DNA of 32,435 nt. Source: Acinetobacter sp. (GTDB lineage: Bacteria > Pseudomonadota > Gammaproteobacteria > Pseudomonadales > Moraxellaceae). How positions within the stretch are numbered: the first letter of the stretch is position 1; the number at the start of each line of letters is the position of its first letter. Location of the stretch: NCBI GenBank assembly GCA_008017315.1, contig SSHE01000082.1:1-32435 (forward strand), read 5' to 3'. Of this stretch, positions 1 to 7,170 are shown one piece after another. The position numbers were made by a program, and so were the translations under genes. The notes beneath the pieces were generated by a model. That model was given only the letters and a program-made list of their open reading frames with translations, searched no databases and was not told where the DNA came from.

Positions 1-835
1 CGACGGTCATTTTTAAATGCGGAATCCGTACATCGAAAAATGACATTGCCGACGCATTAATAAAACGCAAGCGGATTTTTTCATTTGGCTGGAACAGACC
101 TGTCCAGTTTTGTGTCGGGGTTTTACCATTGACCAAAAAAGTATAGCCTGTGACATCAGATAAATCTGTCCGTAGCATTCGCATTTGATTCCACATTTTG
201 CGATTTTGCCACGTGTGTTTTAAACCATCTGTTTTGATTTGCTGCAGAATATCAAGCAAAGTTTCTCGTTGATTTTGATAAAATTCAGCAGACTTTTTTA
301 AATTATTTATGATGGTTTGGCTATCTGACGTATGAAAATCCGACAACATCACCACATAATCACGCTGGGTTTGCTCTATTGCACGTAAGGGTCGCTTGTC
401 CTTTGGATAGACAATAAATGCCCCATACAATCCATCCTGCTCCTGTCCTTTGCTGTGTGCATGATACCAGTATGTACCATTCTGTCGAATTTTAAAACGA
501 TAGGTAAATATCCCTTGCGGTGCAATCCCTTTAAACCCATTAAAATCAGGTACACCATCCATCAATGCAGGTAACAACAAACCGTGCCAATGCAGTGATG
601 TATCCTGATTTTTAAGCTGATTATGCACATGAATGACAGCATCATCACCTTCTTCAAACTCCAGCGTTGGTGCAGGAAATTGCCCATTCACTGTGATACG
701 TTTGACGGTTTTACCTGTGATATTGATATTTTGTTCGGCAATATTGAGATGATATTCCCTCATGGCTGCCGATGACCATTGCATAACGCAAAGGCTGCAT
801 AACCATAATATATAACGCAAAAATATCTTTTGCAT
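1..835 (-). CDS. copA: Multicopper oxidase, copper resistance CopA family (N-terminal part, cut by window edge)
   Basis: Reading leftward from the ATG at 833-835, about 278 codons stay open to the window edge, so the C-terminus is missing. A hydrophobic N-terminus (residues 1-24, ending near WSSAA) is a likely signal peptide, placing the enzyme in the periplasm. The first cupredoxin domain carries HWHG and YWYHAHS, the first two of the four copper-ligand motifs of laccase-like oxidases. The T1 site and the last two motifs lie outside the window. CopA-type enzymes oxidise Cu(I) to the less toxic Cu(II). The start has a GAGG-like ribosome site (AATGAGGATCAACTT before ATG). It lies 45 bp behind a small Cys/His-rich secreted protein and is probably co-transcribed with it. 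The family is clear; the exact CopA/PcoA assignment is likely but not certain. Confidence 0.85.
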   Translation of the reverse strand, partial: MQKIFLRYILWLCSLCVMQWSSAAMREYHLNIAEQNINITGKTVKRITVNGQFPAPTLEFEEGDDAVIHVHNQLKNQDTSLHWHGLLLPALMDGVPDFNGFKGIAPQGIFTYRFKIRQNGTYWYHAHSKGQEQDGLYGAFIVYPKDKRPLRAIEQTQRDYVVMLSDFHTSDSQTIINNLKKSAEFYQNQRETLLDILQQIKTDGLKHTWQNRKMWNQMRMLRTDLSDVTGYTFLVNGKTPTQNWTGLFQPNEKIRLRFINASAMSFFDVRIPHLKMTV

Positions 836-880
836 AAGTTGATCCTCATTGATAAAAAATTTAACTGTATGTTTTATCAA

Positions 881-1282
881 TCAGGCTTTTGGTGGGCGTA
901 ATAAGGGTGTATACGGTTGATGCAAATATTGCGAATGATACTGAAAATTTAAAACTGTATCGTGATGAATGAGTATCGGTAATACGCTATGTGTGGGTAA
1001 TTGCGTAAAATAAAACATATTGATTTGGCAATGCCATTGCTGACAGGCATCTATACAACTTTGTTGTGGTTGCTGTGTGCTATGGCAATCTAGGGCTGTA
1101 TGCTGATGATGCTGTTGTAATGTTTTGGGCTGATGGCAAGGATGTTCAGCGATACTTTGCTGCATCATGTTTTGATGCTGAATGCCTTGTTTGACACTAT
1201 TAATCGACGCATAGGCGTGACTCAACATCATCATAAAAATGATGGGCAAACATAACCAGCGACGCATCTTAATCAAAAACAT
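881..1282 (-). CDS. Small secreted Cys/His-rich protein preceding copA
   Basis: This is a protein of about 133 residues with a basic start and a hydrophobic stretch (MRRWLCLPIIFMMMLSHAYA), so it is probably exported. The mature part is rich in His and Gln and has five cysteines (HPCH, LDCH, SCIDAC, WHC), a composition suited to binding soft metals. It ends in a Pro-rich tail (LLRPPKA), as do several small proteins encoded beside copper operons (CopL-like or DUF2946-like), but I cannot assign a family. The start is uncertain: ATG at 1280-1282, ATG at 1265-1267, or TTG at 1298-1300. I chose 1282 because it gives a leader of roughly 20 bases after the predicted promoter. Co-transcription with copA suggests a copper-handling or regulatory role, which is inference. 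Confidence 0.6.
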   Translation of the reverse strand: MFLIKMRRWLCLPIIFMMMLSHAYASINSVKQGIQHQNMMQQSIAEHPCHQPKTLQQHHQHTALDCHSTQQPQQSCIDACQQWHCQINMFYFTQLPTHSVLPILIHHDTVLNFQYHSQYLHQPYTPLLRPPKA

Positions 1283-1309
1283 GACATGATAATTGAGCAA
1301 ATTTTTTCT

Positions 1310-1338
1310 AGCATAGCAGACATTCTACTGACCTGCAA
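1310..1338 (-). promoter_or_regulatory. Predicted sigma-70 promoter for the copper gene pair
   Basis: On the minus strand, TTGCAG (1333-1338) is followed after 17 bases by TATGCT (1310-1315). It sits just upstream of the small Cys/His-rich gene. No convincing CueR or CusR-type box was seen. Confidence 0.45.
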
Positions 1339-1347
1339 AATACTATT

Positions 1348-1671
1348 TTACGGTAAAATTGATAATTTTTTCATTAATGCTGTCATATCTGCATCAGATA
1401 ATTGACCAATATAAGTTAATTTTGTCTGCTGAATAGGTAATTGATATGTTTTGACCATATCAATCCATGAAGGTTTAGGTAAACCTGCCTGCTGCCAATC
1501 CGTAATTTCAATATATTTGCTTTGAATAAAAGCAGATTTATTGGCATATTGACTGGTTAAACGAAATACCACGTAATCTGTTTCTGTCTGACGGATATAT
1601 AAAACAGGTCTGGTTTTTCCCCCACTCACTTCAATAAAACTTACATACGCCCAAAAAATTTGTTTTGCCAT
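1348..1671 (-). CDS. PemK/MazF-like toxin of a type II toxin-antitoxin module
   Basis: This 107-residue protein begins FWAYVSFIEVSGGKTRPVLYI. That resembles the first strands of the PemK/MazF fold, where G-K-x-RPV-hydrophobic is conserved. It continues with an LTSQ segment and a KPSWIDMVKTYQLP segment typical of small MazF-like proteins. Family members are ribosome-independent mRNA endonucleases. Position supports the call: the ATG at 1669-1671 starts three bases after the stop of an antitoxin-like gene, the usual antitoxin-then-toxin order, and the pair has a palindromic operator upstream. MazF-like toxins are more often paired with MazE or PemI than with a RelB/DinJ-type partner. Activity cannot be judged from sequence, and the family call itself is moderate. 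Confidence 0.6.
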   Translation of the reverse strand: MAKQIFWAYVSFIEVSGGKTRPVLYIRQTETDYVVFRLTSQYANKSAFIQSKYIEITDWQQAGLPKPSWIDMVKTYQLPIQQTKLTYIGQLSDADMTALMKKLSILP

Positions 1672-1674
1672 AAA

Positions 1675-1956
1675 TTAATAGCCGCCATCATCTGCAAAAA
1701 AATCCTCAATCGCAGTATCTGTATTTACTTTAATACTTGGCAGGTTATAACTTGCTTCGATGAGTTTTGCTGTAAACAAATCCTCTTTACGCACGTGTGC
1801 AGTTACAGGAATTTTCCCTGTATTGGCAATTTCAGCATAGACCATACTCAATACAGTTGCTGGGGTTAAGCCCGCTTTTGCCATGATATATTCGGCTGAT
1901 TCAGAAATCGCTTCATCAACCGTGTACTGAATACGTTTTTTAATCAGGGCTGTCAT
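1675..1956 (-). CDS. RelB/DinJ-like antitoxin (ribbon-helix-helix)
   Basis: This is a 93-residue protein. The N-terminus MTALIKKRIQYTVDEAISE resembles the DNA-binding strand and helix of RelB/DinJ ribbon-helix-helix antitoxins, followed by AEYIMAKAGLTPATVLSMVYAEI, close to the 'GLT...A' helix of that family. The acidic C-terminus would wrap the toxin. I start at the ATG at 1954-1956, not the one 15 bases upstream, because AAGGA lies seven bases before it. The next gene is the MazF-like toxin, three bases downstream. An inverted repeat within the promoter suggests that the antitoxin or the complex represses the operon. Confidence 0.7.
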   Translation of the reverse strand: MTALIKKRIQYTVDEAISESAEYIMAKAGLTPATVLSMVYAEIANTGKIPVTAHVRKEDLFTAKLIEASYNLPSIKVNTDTAIEDFFADDGGY

Positions 1957-1979
1957 AGTGATGTCCTTCATTTTAGCTT

Positions 1980-2006
1980 ATTATACCATTTTATGGCATA
2001 AAATGG
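1980..2006 (-). promoter_or_regulatory. Promoter and palindromic operator of the TA module
   Basis: TATAAT reads on the minus strand at 1980-1985. Directly upstream is an inverted repeat with perfect 10-bp arms, CCATTTTATG (1986-1995) and CATAAAATGG (1997-2006), around a single central base. It occupies the spacer between -10 and -35, where binding by the antitoxin would block RNA polymerase. Confidence 0.6.
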
Positions 2007-2154
2007 CACAACCAAATATATCTTTTGTTATCCCTGCAAAATTGAATCTGTCAAATTATATAGTGACCTCTAATTGATTTGTATAAATTTTACACAAAAT
2101 TCATGTTATCATTCTCAACCTGTAATGGTCAAGAATGAAACAACTTTTACCAAC

Positions 2155-3399
2155 TTAACCCGATTTCCTTGAATTTAACTGCCCTGTAATCACGGTTTTG
2201 ACATTCCGACGGGTATAGTTAAACAAGACTTTCAACGGTGACAGGTTTGGATTTGGCTGCTGACCACGTGCAATAGTTTTAAACTGTGCGGCATACCAGA
2301 TAATTTCCATAATCGCCATTTTATCCAGCATTGCAATGCCTGTTTTAATCTGTTCAACTGCATAACGCACATCTTGCCCAGCCAGCAAACGATTGGCTAA
2401 ATCAGGCTCAACTGCAAACGGACGTGCAATACCGACAAAATCACATGCCCCACTGTTTAAGGCCGCATTCATGCCCTGTACCGTGCGAAAACCACCTGTC
2501 ACCATCAATGGGCAACTGACGTGCCCACGGATGGTTTCAGCAAATTCAAGAAAATAGGCTTCACGGGCAATGGTGCTGGCTTTGCGTTGTTTGGCTTTTG
2601 CCCCTGCCATTGCAGGTGCTTCATACGTACCACCAGAGATTTCAATCAAATCGATACCTGCTGCTGAAATCGCTTTTGCCACTTCAATCGCATCATTTTC
2701 ACTAAAACCGCCACGTTGGAAATCTGCAGAATTAATCTTTACCGCAATAATAAAATCATCACCCGTCTGTTTGCGGACTTCGTGATAAATTTCCAGTAAA
2801 AAACGCATCCGATTTTCGATGCTACCGCCCCATTGATCTTCACGAATATTGGTCAATGGTGATAAAAATTGGCTAATCAAATAACCATGTGCACCATGTA
2901 ATTGTATGCCTTCAAAGCCAGCCTGTTTTGCCAGACGTGCCGATTGACCAAAACGACGAATAATATCCACAATCTCAGTTTCAGTTAATGCTCGTGGCGT
3001 ACCAAAAGTGGTAGATAATGCCGAAGAAAATGGCACAGCCGATGGTGCAACCGTTTCTTGATTTAAACCACGTGGACATTGGCGACCTGGATGAGACAGT
3101 TGCAATAATTGAATCATGCCATGACGTTTGCCCACTTCTGCCCATTGTTTGAGTGTGATGAAGTCACGCTCATTTTCCAATACCACCACACCTGGTTCAT
3201 TCTTGGCACGAGCATCCACCATGACATTGCCAGCAATTGCACAGCCCAAGCCACCTTTTGCCCACACCTCATACAATCCAATATGATCACCATTGGGCTG
3301 ACCTGCATCATTGGCAAGTGCTTCACTCATTGAGCCTTTGATGATCCTATTTTTGAATTGATGACCTCGAATTTCAAAGGTATCTTGTAATTGTGTCAT
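2155..3399 (-). CDS. NADH:flavin oxidoreductase, Old Yellow Enzyme family
   Basis: This 414-residue protein has the FMN-binding TIM barrel of the OYE family. Visible motifs are LSHPGRQ (101-107), IQLHGAHGYLISQFLSP (165-181) with the paired His168/His171 that contact the substrate carbonyl, and the R-x-D-x-WGGS-x-ENR signature (186-197). It is shorter than 2,4-dienoyl-CoA reductase (about 670 residues) and lacks the FeS and FAD/NAD domains, so it is a single-domain ene-reductase. Such enzymes reduce activated C=C bonds or nitro compounds; the natural substrate is unknown. It is a separate transcription unit with a palindrome over its promoter, suggesting a repressor that senses electrophiles or a substrate. 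No regulator gene lies next to it in this window. Confidence 0.88.
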   Translation of the reverse strand: MTQLQDTFEIRGHQFKNRIIKGSMSEALANDAGQPNGDHIGLYEVWAKGGLGCAIAGNVMVDARAKNEPGVVVLENERDFITLKQWAEVGKRHGMIQLLQLSHPGRQCPRGLNQETVAPSAVPFSSALSTTFGTPRALTETEIVDIIRRFGQSARLAKQAGFEGIQLHGAHGYLISQFLSPLTNIREDQWGGSIENRMRFLLEIYHEVRKQTGDDFIIAVKINSADFQRGGFSENDAIEVAKAISAAGIDLIEISGGTYEAPAMAGAKAKQRKASTIAREAYFLEFAETIRGHVSCPLMVTGGFRTVQGMNAALNSGACDFVGIARPFAVEPDLANRLLAGQDVRYAVEQIKTGIAMLDKMAIMEIIWYAAQFKTIARGQQPNPNLSPLKVLFNYTRRNVKTVITGQLNSRKSG

Positions 3400-3434
3400 G
3401 ATATATGCCTATTCGTCAGAAGTGATGCAGTGTT

Positions 3435-3473
3435 TAGAGTAATTACTCTATATTGTCTTTATGCCAAGTACAA
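3435..3473 (-). promoter_or_regulatory. Promoter with 16-bp palindromic operator for the OYE gene
   Basis: On the minus strand TTGTAC (3468-3473) and TAGAGT (3445-3450) are 17 bases apart. The perfect palindrome TAGAGTAATTACTCTA (3435-3450) covers the -10 and the likely start site, the position of a TetR- or MarR-type repressor site. Confidence 0.55.
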
Positions 3474-3480
3474 GTATTTT

Positions 3481-3498
3481 TGACAATTTAAATTGTCA
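3481..3498. repeat. 18-bp perfect palindrome overlapping the yejF stop
   Basis: TGACAATTTAAATTGTCA is fully self-complementary. It overlaps the last codon of yejF and lies 30 bp upstream of the OYE operator. It could be a second regulatory site or part of the yejF 3' end. It is a poor Rho-independent terminator because no T-run follows. Confidence 0.5.
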
Positions 3499-5082
3499 TA
3501 ATAAACTTGCCGCAATCAAATTTTGAGTGTATTCGGTTTTTGGCTGGGAAAATAGCTGTGCTGTGGTCTGAAATTCAACCATCTTACCATGATGCAAGAC
3601 CAGAATACGCTGACACAACGCCTGTACCACTGCCAAATCATGACTGATAAATAAATAGCTCAATTGCAATTCCTTTTGTAAAGAACGCAATAATGTCACC
3701 ATTGCGCGTTGTGTCGTACGATCTAAGGCCGATGTTGCTTCATCTAGAATAATCAGCTTGGGTTTTAAAATCAGTGCACGTGCCAACGCCACACGCTGAC
3801 GTTGCCCACCTGATAGCTCATGCGGATAACGTGTGGCAAAATCTATTGCCAAATCAACGCGCAGTAGCACATCCTGTACCAAGCGTTGGATTTCAGCTTT
3901 GCAGATACCCTGCAAGCTCAACCCTTCCCCCACAATTTGCTCAACATTCATACGAGGATTGAGGCTACTAAAGGGGTCTTGAAATACAATCTGAAAATGA
4001 TGCCGATAAGGACGCAATTTTTTTTCGGACAATTCACTTAAGGTGATATTCTCAAGCTGAATCCGCCCTTCACTGTCAATCAAACGTGCGATTGCCAATG
4101 CCAGTGAGGTTTTACCCGAACCACTTTCTCCGACAATACCAATGGCTTCACCTTGTTTTAAGGTCAAACTTAATGGTTCAACTGCCACTACATAATCCTT
4201 TACTCGATTCAGCAAACCTGATTTAATCGGATAACGTACCTGTACATCGGTTAAAGTCAAAATATCATGCTCACTACCGACATGTATCGCCTGCCCAAAG
4301 TCATGATTGAGTAGATTTTTGGTATAGTCATGTTTTGGATGTTTAAAAATTTGTTCGGTTTTGCCCTGTTCTTGTACGATGCCTTTTTGTAATACCATCA
4401 CTTCATCGGAAAAACGCCCAACCAATTTTAAATCATGGCTAATCAGAATCATGGCCATATTGCGTTTACGCTGTAAATCTTTGAGTAGATTTAAAACCTG
4501 TTCCTGCAAGGTTACATCGAGTGCTGTCGTGGGCTCATCGGCAATTAAAATTTCAGGGTCAAGAGCCAGTGCCATCGCAATCATGACACGCTGACGTTGT
4601 CCGCCCGAAAGCTCATGTGGATAACGTTTGAGTTTTTGCTCGGCATCGCTAATGCCGACATCATTGAGCAGTGCAATCACTCGTTTACGTACCTGCGGTC
4701 TTGCGATACCTTGTAATAATAAGGTTTCACCAATTAATTTCTCCACCCGATGCAAAGGATTGAGTGCGGTCATTGGCTCTTGAAAAATCATGGCAATTTT
4801 TTTGCCCCGAATCTGCTGCAATTGTTGCTGATTCAAACCCAATAAATTCTGCCCAGCAAATTTCACCTGCCCAGATACTTTTAGAATGGAAGGTAATAAT
4901 CCTAAAATGGCAAGGCTACTAATCGATTTTCCCGAACCACTTTCCCCCACAATAGCGAGGGTCTGCCCTTGATACAGACTAAAATTTAAATCCTGTACCA
5001 AGGTTTTTTCAGCATAATCAATAGTGAGTTGCTCAACCTGCAATAATGCAGTGGTATTATTTTTGTCTTGGGTCAAAAGCAT
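3496..5082 (-). CDS. yejF: Peptide ABC transporter ATPase with two nucleotide-binding domains, YejF type
   Basis: This 528-residue protein contains two complete ABC ATPase domains in tandem. In the numbering that starts at the upstream GTG (5097), Walker A GESGSGKS is at 51-58 and GESGSGKT at 323-330. LSGGQRQRV occurs in each half (from 163 and from 428), with Walker B ILIADEPT at 183-190 and LIILDEA near 448. Duplicated ATPases of this kind power the YejABEF oligopeptide importer. I start at the ATG at 5080-5082, nine bases after a GAGG; the upstream GTG is less likely. The start overlaps the end of yejE by 26 bp, indicating translational coupling. It is the last gene of the mltD-yejABEF run. 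Confidence 0.9.
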   Translation of the reverse strand: MLLTQDKNNTTALLQVEQLTIDYAEKTLVQDLNFSLYQGQTLAIVGESGSGKSISSLAILGLLPSILKVSGQVKFAGQNLLGLNQQQLQQIRGKKIAMIFQEPMTALNPLHRVEKLIGETLLLQGIARPQVRKRVIALLNDVGISDAEQKLKRYPHELSGGQRQRVMIAMALALDPEILIADEPTTALDVTLQEQVLNLLKDLQRKRNMAMILISHDLKLVGRFSDEVMVLQKGIVQEQGKTEQIFKHPKHDYTKNLLNHDFGQAIHVGSEHDILTLTDVQVRYPIKSGLLNRVKDYVVAVEPLSLTLKQGEAIGIVGESGSGKTSLALAIARLIDSEGRIQLENITLSELSEKKLRPYRHHFQIVFQDPFSSLNPRMNVEQIVGEGLSLQGICKAEIQRLVQDVLLRVDLAIDFATRYPHELSGGQRQRVALARALILKPKLIILDEATSALDRTTQRAMVTLLRSLQKELQLSYLFISHDLAVVQALCQRILVLHHGKMVEFQTTAQLFSQPKTEYTQNLIAASLL

Positions 5083-6070
5083 CACGAGTTGCCTCACCGA
5101 TATAAATTAATAATGATAAAACAATAGCCAAGGTAAAAAATCCCGATAATGCCAACCACGGTGCGGTTAAATTGGTTTTCCCCTGCTCCAATAATTCACC
5201 TAAAGATGCGGCATCAGGTGGTAAGCCATAACCGAGAAAATCCAGTGCGGTTAAGGCCGTAATATTGGCAGTGAGAATGAATGGCAGTTGTGACAATGTA
5301 GAACTCAAAGCATTTGGCAAAATATGCCGAAAGATAATCGTGCTATCCGACACGCCTAAAGCTCGTGCAGCACGCACATAGTCAAAATTTCGTGCTCGCA
5401 AAAACTCAGCTCGCACCAGACCAACCAAAGCTGTCCAACCAAAGAACAGCATAATCACAAACAGCCAGTACACACTTGGACTAAACATACTAACCAGAAT
5501 AATCACCATAAAAAGCTGTGGCAATCCACCCCAAATTTCCAAGACACGCTGTCCAGTTAAGTCAATCCAGCCACCATAATAGCCTTGTAATGCGCCGATG
5601 ATAATTCCAAGCACAGCAGAGGCTGCGGTCAGACAGATACCGAACAACAAGGAAATACGCAAACCGTAGATAATTCTTGCCAATACATCACGCCCTTGAT
5701 CATCTGTACCCAGCCAGTTTTGTTCCGTCGGTTTGGATGGTACAGGTACAGTCAATTCTAGGTTTGGCGTATCATAAGAGAAAGGAATCAGTGGATTCAG
5801 CATCCAACCATCATCCTGAATCAGCTTTTGTACCACAGGGTCTTTATAATCCGCTTCAGTTTCAAATACGCCACCAAAAGCCGTTTCGGGATAAGTCTTA
5901 AATACAGGCATATATAGCTGGTTTTTATAAGACACCAAAATCGGTTTATCATTGGCAACCAGTTCGGCACACATCGTAATAACAAAAATAATGCCAAACA
6001 CAATCAGACACACCATGCCCAGTTTATTTTGTCTAAAGCGGTGAATACGCTGCTGCATCATCGGTGACAT
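5057..6070 (-). CDS. yejE: Peptide ABC transporter permease YejE
   Basis: This 337-residue inner-membrane permease has an N-terminal membrane helix (about 17-38), a long periplasmic insert characteristic of YejE (about 39-125), then the binding-protein-dependent permease domain. The coupling segment is visible as EFLRARNFDYVRAARALGVSDSTIIFRHILPNAL, with the EAA-x3-G-like pattern 'RAARALG' that docks onto the ATPase. The ATG at 6068-6070 overlaps the TAA of yejB (TAATG), so translation is coupled. A GGGGAG ribosome site lies in the end of yejB. Confidence 0.9.
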   Translation of the reverse strand: MSPMMQQRIHRFRQNKLGMVCLIVFGIIFVITMCAELVANDKPILVSYKNQLYMPVFKTYPETAFGGVFETEADYKDPVVQKLIQDDGWMLNPLIPFSYDTPNLELTVPVPSKPTEQNWLGTDDQGRDVLARIIYGLRISLLFGICLTAASAVLGIIIGALQGYYGGWIDLTGQRVLEIWGGLPQLFMVIILVSMFSPSVYWLFVIMLFFGWTALVGLVRAEFLRARNFDYVRAARALGVSDSTIIFRHILPNALSSTLSQLPFILTANITALTALDFLGYGLPPDAASLGELLEQGKTNLTAPWLALSGFFTLAIVLSLLIYIGEATRDAFDPRQK

Positions 6071-7134
6071 TATTTTGCTCCCCGTGTTTCAAAATCAATA
6101 CGAGGGTCTATTACCTGATACATCACATCACTGATTAAACGCAATACCAGCCCCAGCAAAGTAAAAATAAATAATGTCCCGAAAATCACAGGATAATCTC
6201 GCTGTGTCACTGCTTCAAAGCCCAGTAAACCAATGCCATCAAGATTAAAAATAATCTCGATAAATAAATTACCGACAAAGAAAATCCCAATCAATGCCTC
6301 AGGTAAGCCTGCAATCACAATCAACATCGCATTACGAAAAACATGTCCATACAACACCCGATTTTCGGTTAAACCTTTGGCACGAGCTGCCAGTACATAT
6401 TGTTTATTCAGTTCTTCCATAAATGAATATTTGGTTAAATAGGTCAAACCAGCAAAACCACCCAATACCATGGTCAATAAGGGTAATGCCATGTGCCAAA
6501 AATAATCTTTAATTTTTGCCAACATGCCCAGTTCGGCGAAATTCTCTGACACCAATCCTTGTAGTGGAAACCATTGAAAATATGAACCACCTGCAAAAAA
6601 TACAATCAGCAATACTCCAAAAACAAAGGTCGGTACTGCATAACCAATCGCCAATAATAATGAGGTGCTTTTATCTAACAATAAACCGTGTTGTTGTGCT
6701 TTCTTAATTCCCAGTGGAATGGACACCAAATAAATCAGCAAAGTACTCCACAAACCCAGCGAAATGGTGACAGGGAATTTTTCATAAATCAGTTGGGTAA
6801 CAGGTTTATCTTTAAAAAAACTTGTACCAAAATCCAGCGTGACATAGCCTTTGAGCATCAGCCATAAACGCTCATACGCTGGTTTATCAAAACCATATTG
6901 CTTTTCCAGTTCTGCGACCATTTCGGGACTTAAACCACGTGCCCCACGATATGTGGAATCCGCAGAAGTAGATTCACCGCCACCCACAGCCATACCTTGC
7001 GACATTTCTGCTTGTTGAATCGCCTGCTCTACTGGGCCACCCGGAGCAATCTGCACAATGGCAAAATTAATCAATAATATAATGAATAATGTGGGAATAA
7101 TCAGCAACAACCGCTTGAATATATAAGTTCCCAT
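6070..7134 (-). CDS. yejB: Peptide ABC transporter permease YejB
   Basis: This 354-residue permease starts with MGTYIFKRLLLIIPTLFIIL, the first-helix signature of the DppB/OppB/YejB group, followed by PGGPVEQ. The permease domain includes the docking segment EELNKQYVLAARAKGLTENR. The insert around residues 40-75 with many Gly and Ser is typical of YejB and is absent from DppB. AAGGA lies eight bases before the ATG. It is 36 bp downstream of yejA and overlaps yejE by one base. Confidence 0.9.
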   Translation of the reverse strand: MGTYIFKRLLLIIPTLFIILLINFAIVQIAPGGPVEQAIQQAEMSQGMAVGGGESTSADSTYRGARGLSPEMVAELEKQYGFDKPAYERLWLMLKGYVTLDFGTSFFKDKPVTQLIYEKFPVTISLGLWSTLLIYLVSIPLGIKKAQQHGLLLDKSTSLLLAIGYAVPTFVFGVLLIVFFAGGSYFQWFPLQGLVSENFAELGMLAKIKDYFWHMALPLLTMVLGGFAGLTYLTKYSFMEELNKQYVLAARAKGLTENRVLYGHVFRNAMLIVIAGLPEALIGIFFVGNLFIEIIFNLDGIGLLGFEAVTQRDYPVIFGTLFIFTLLGLVLRLISDVMYQVIDPRIDFETRGAK

Positions 7135-7170
7135 GCTCGTATCCTTGAGTAAATCTGAGATAAATATCAG

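Noticed and set aside
376..558. Minus-strand 60-codon frame inside the first gene
   Set aside because: It is an alternative frame of the copA-type gene, whose true frame carries HWHG and YWYHAHS and stays open to the window edge.
5083..5097. Upstream GTG start for yejF
   Set aside because: The ATG at 5080-5082 has a better ribosome site (GAGG at nine bases) and the extra five residues add nothing conserved.
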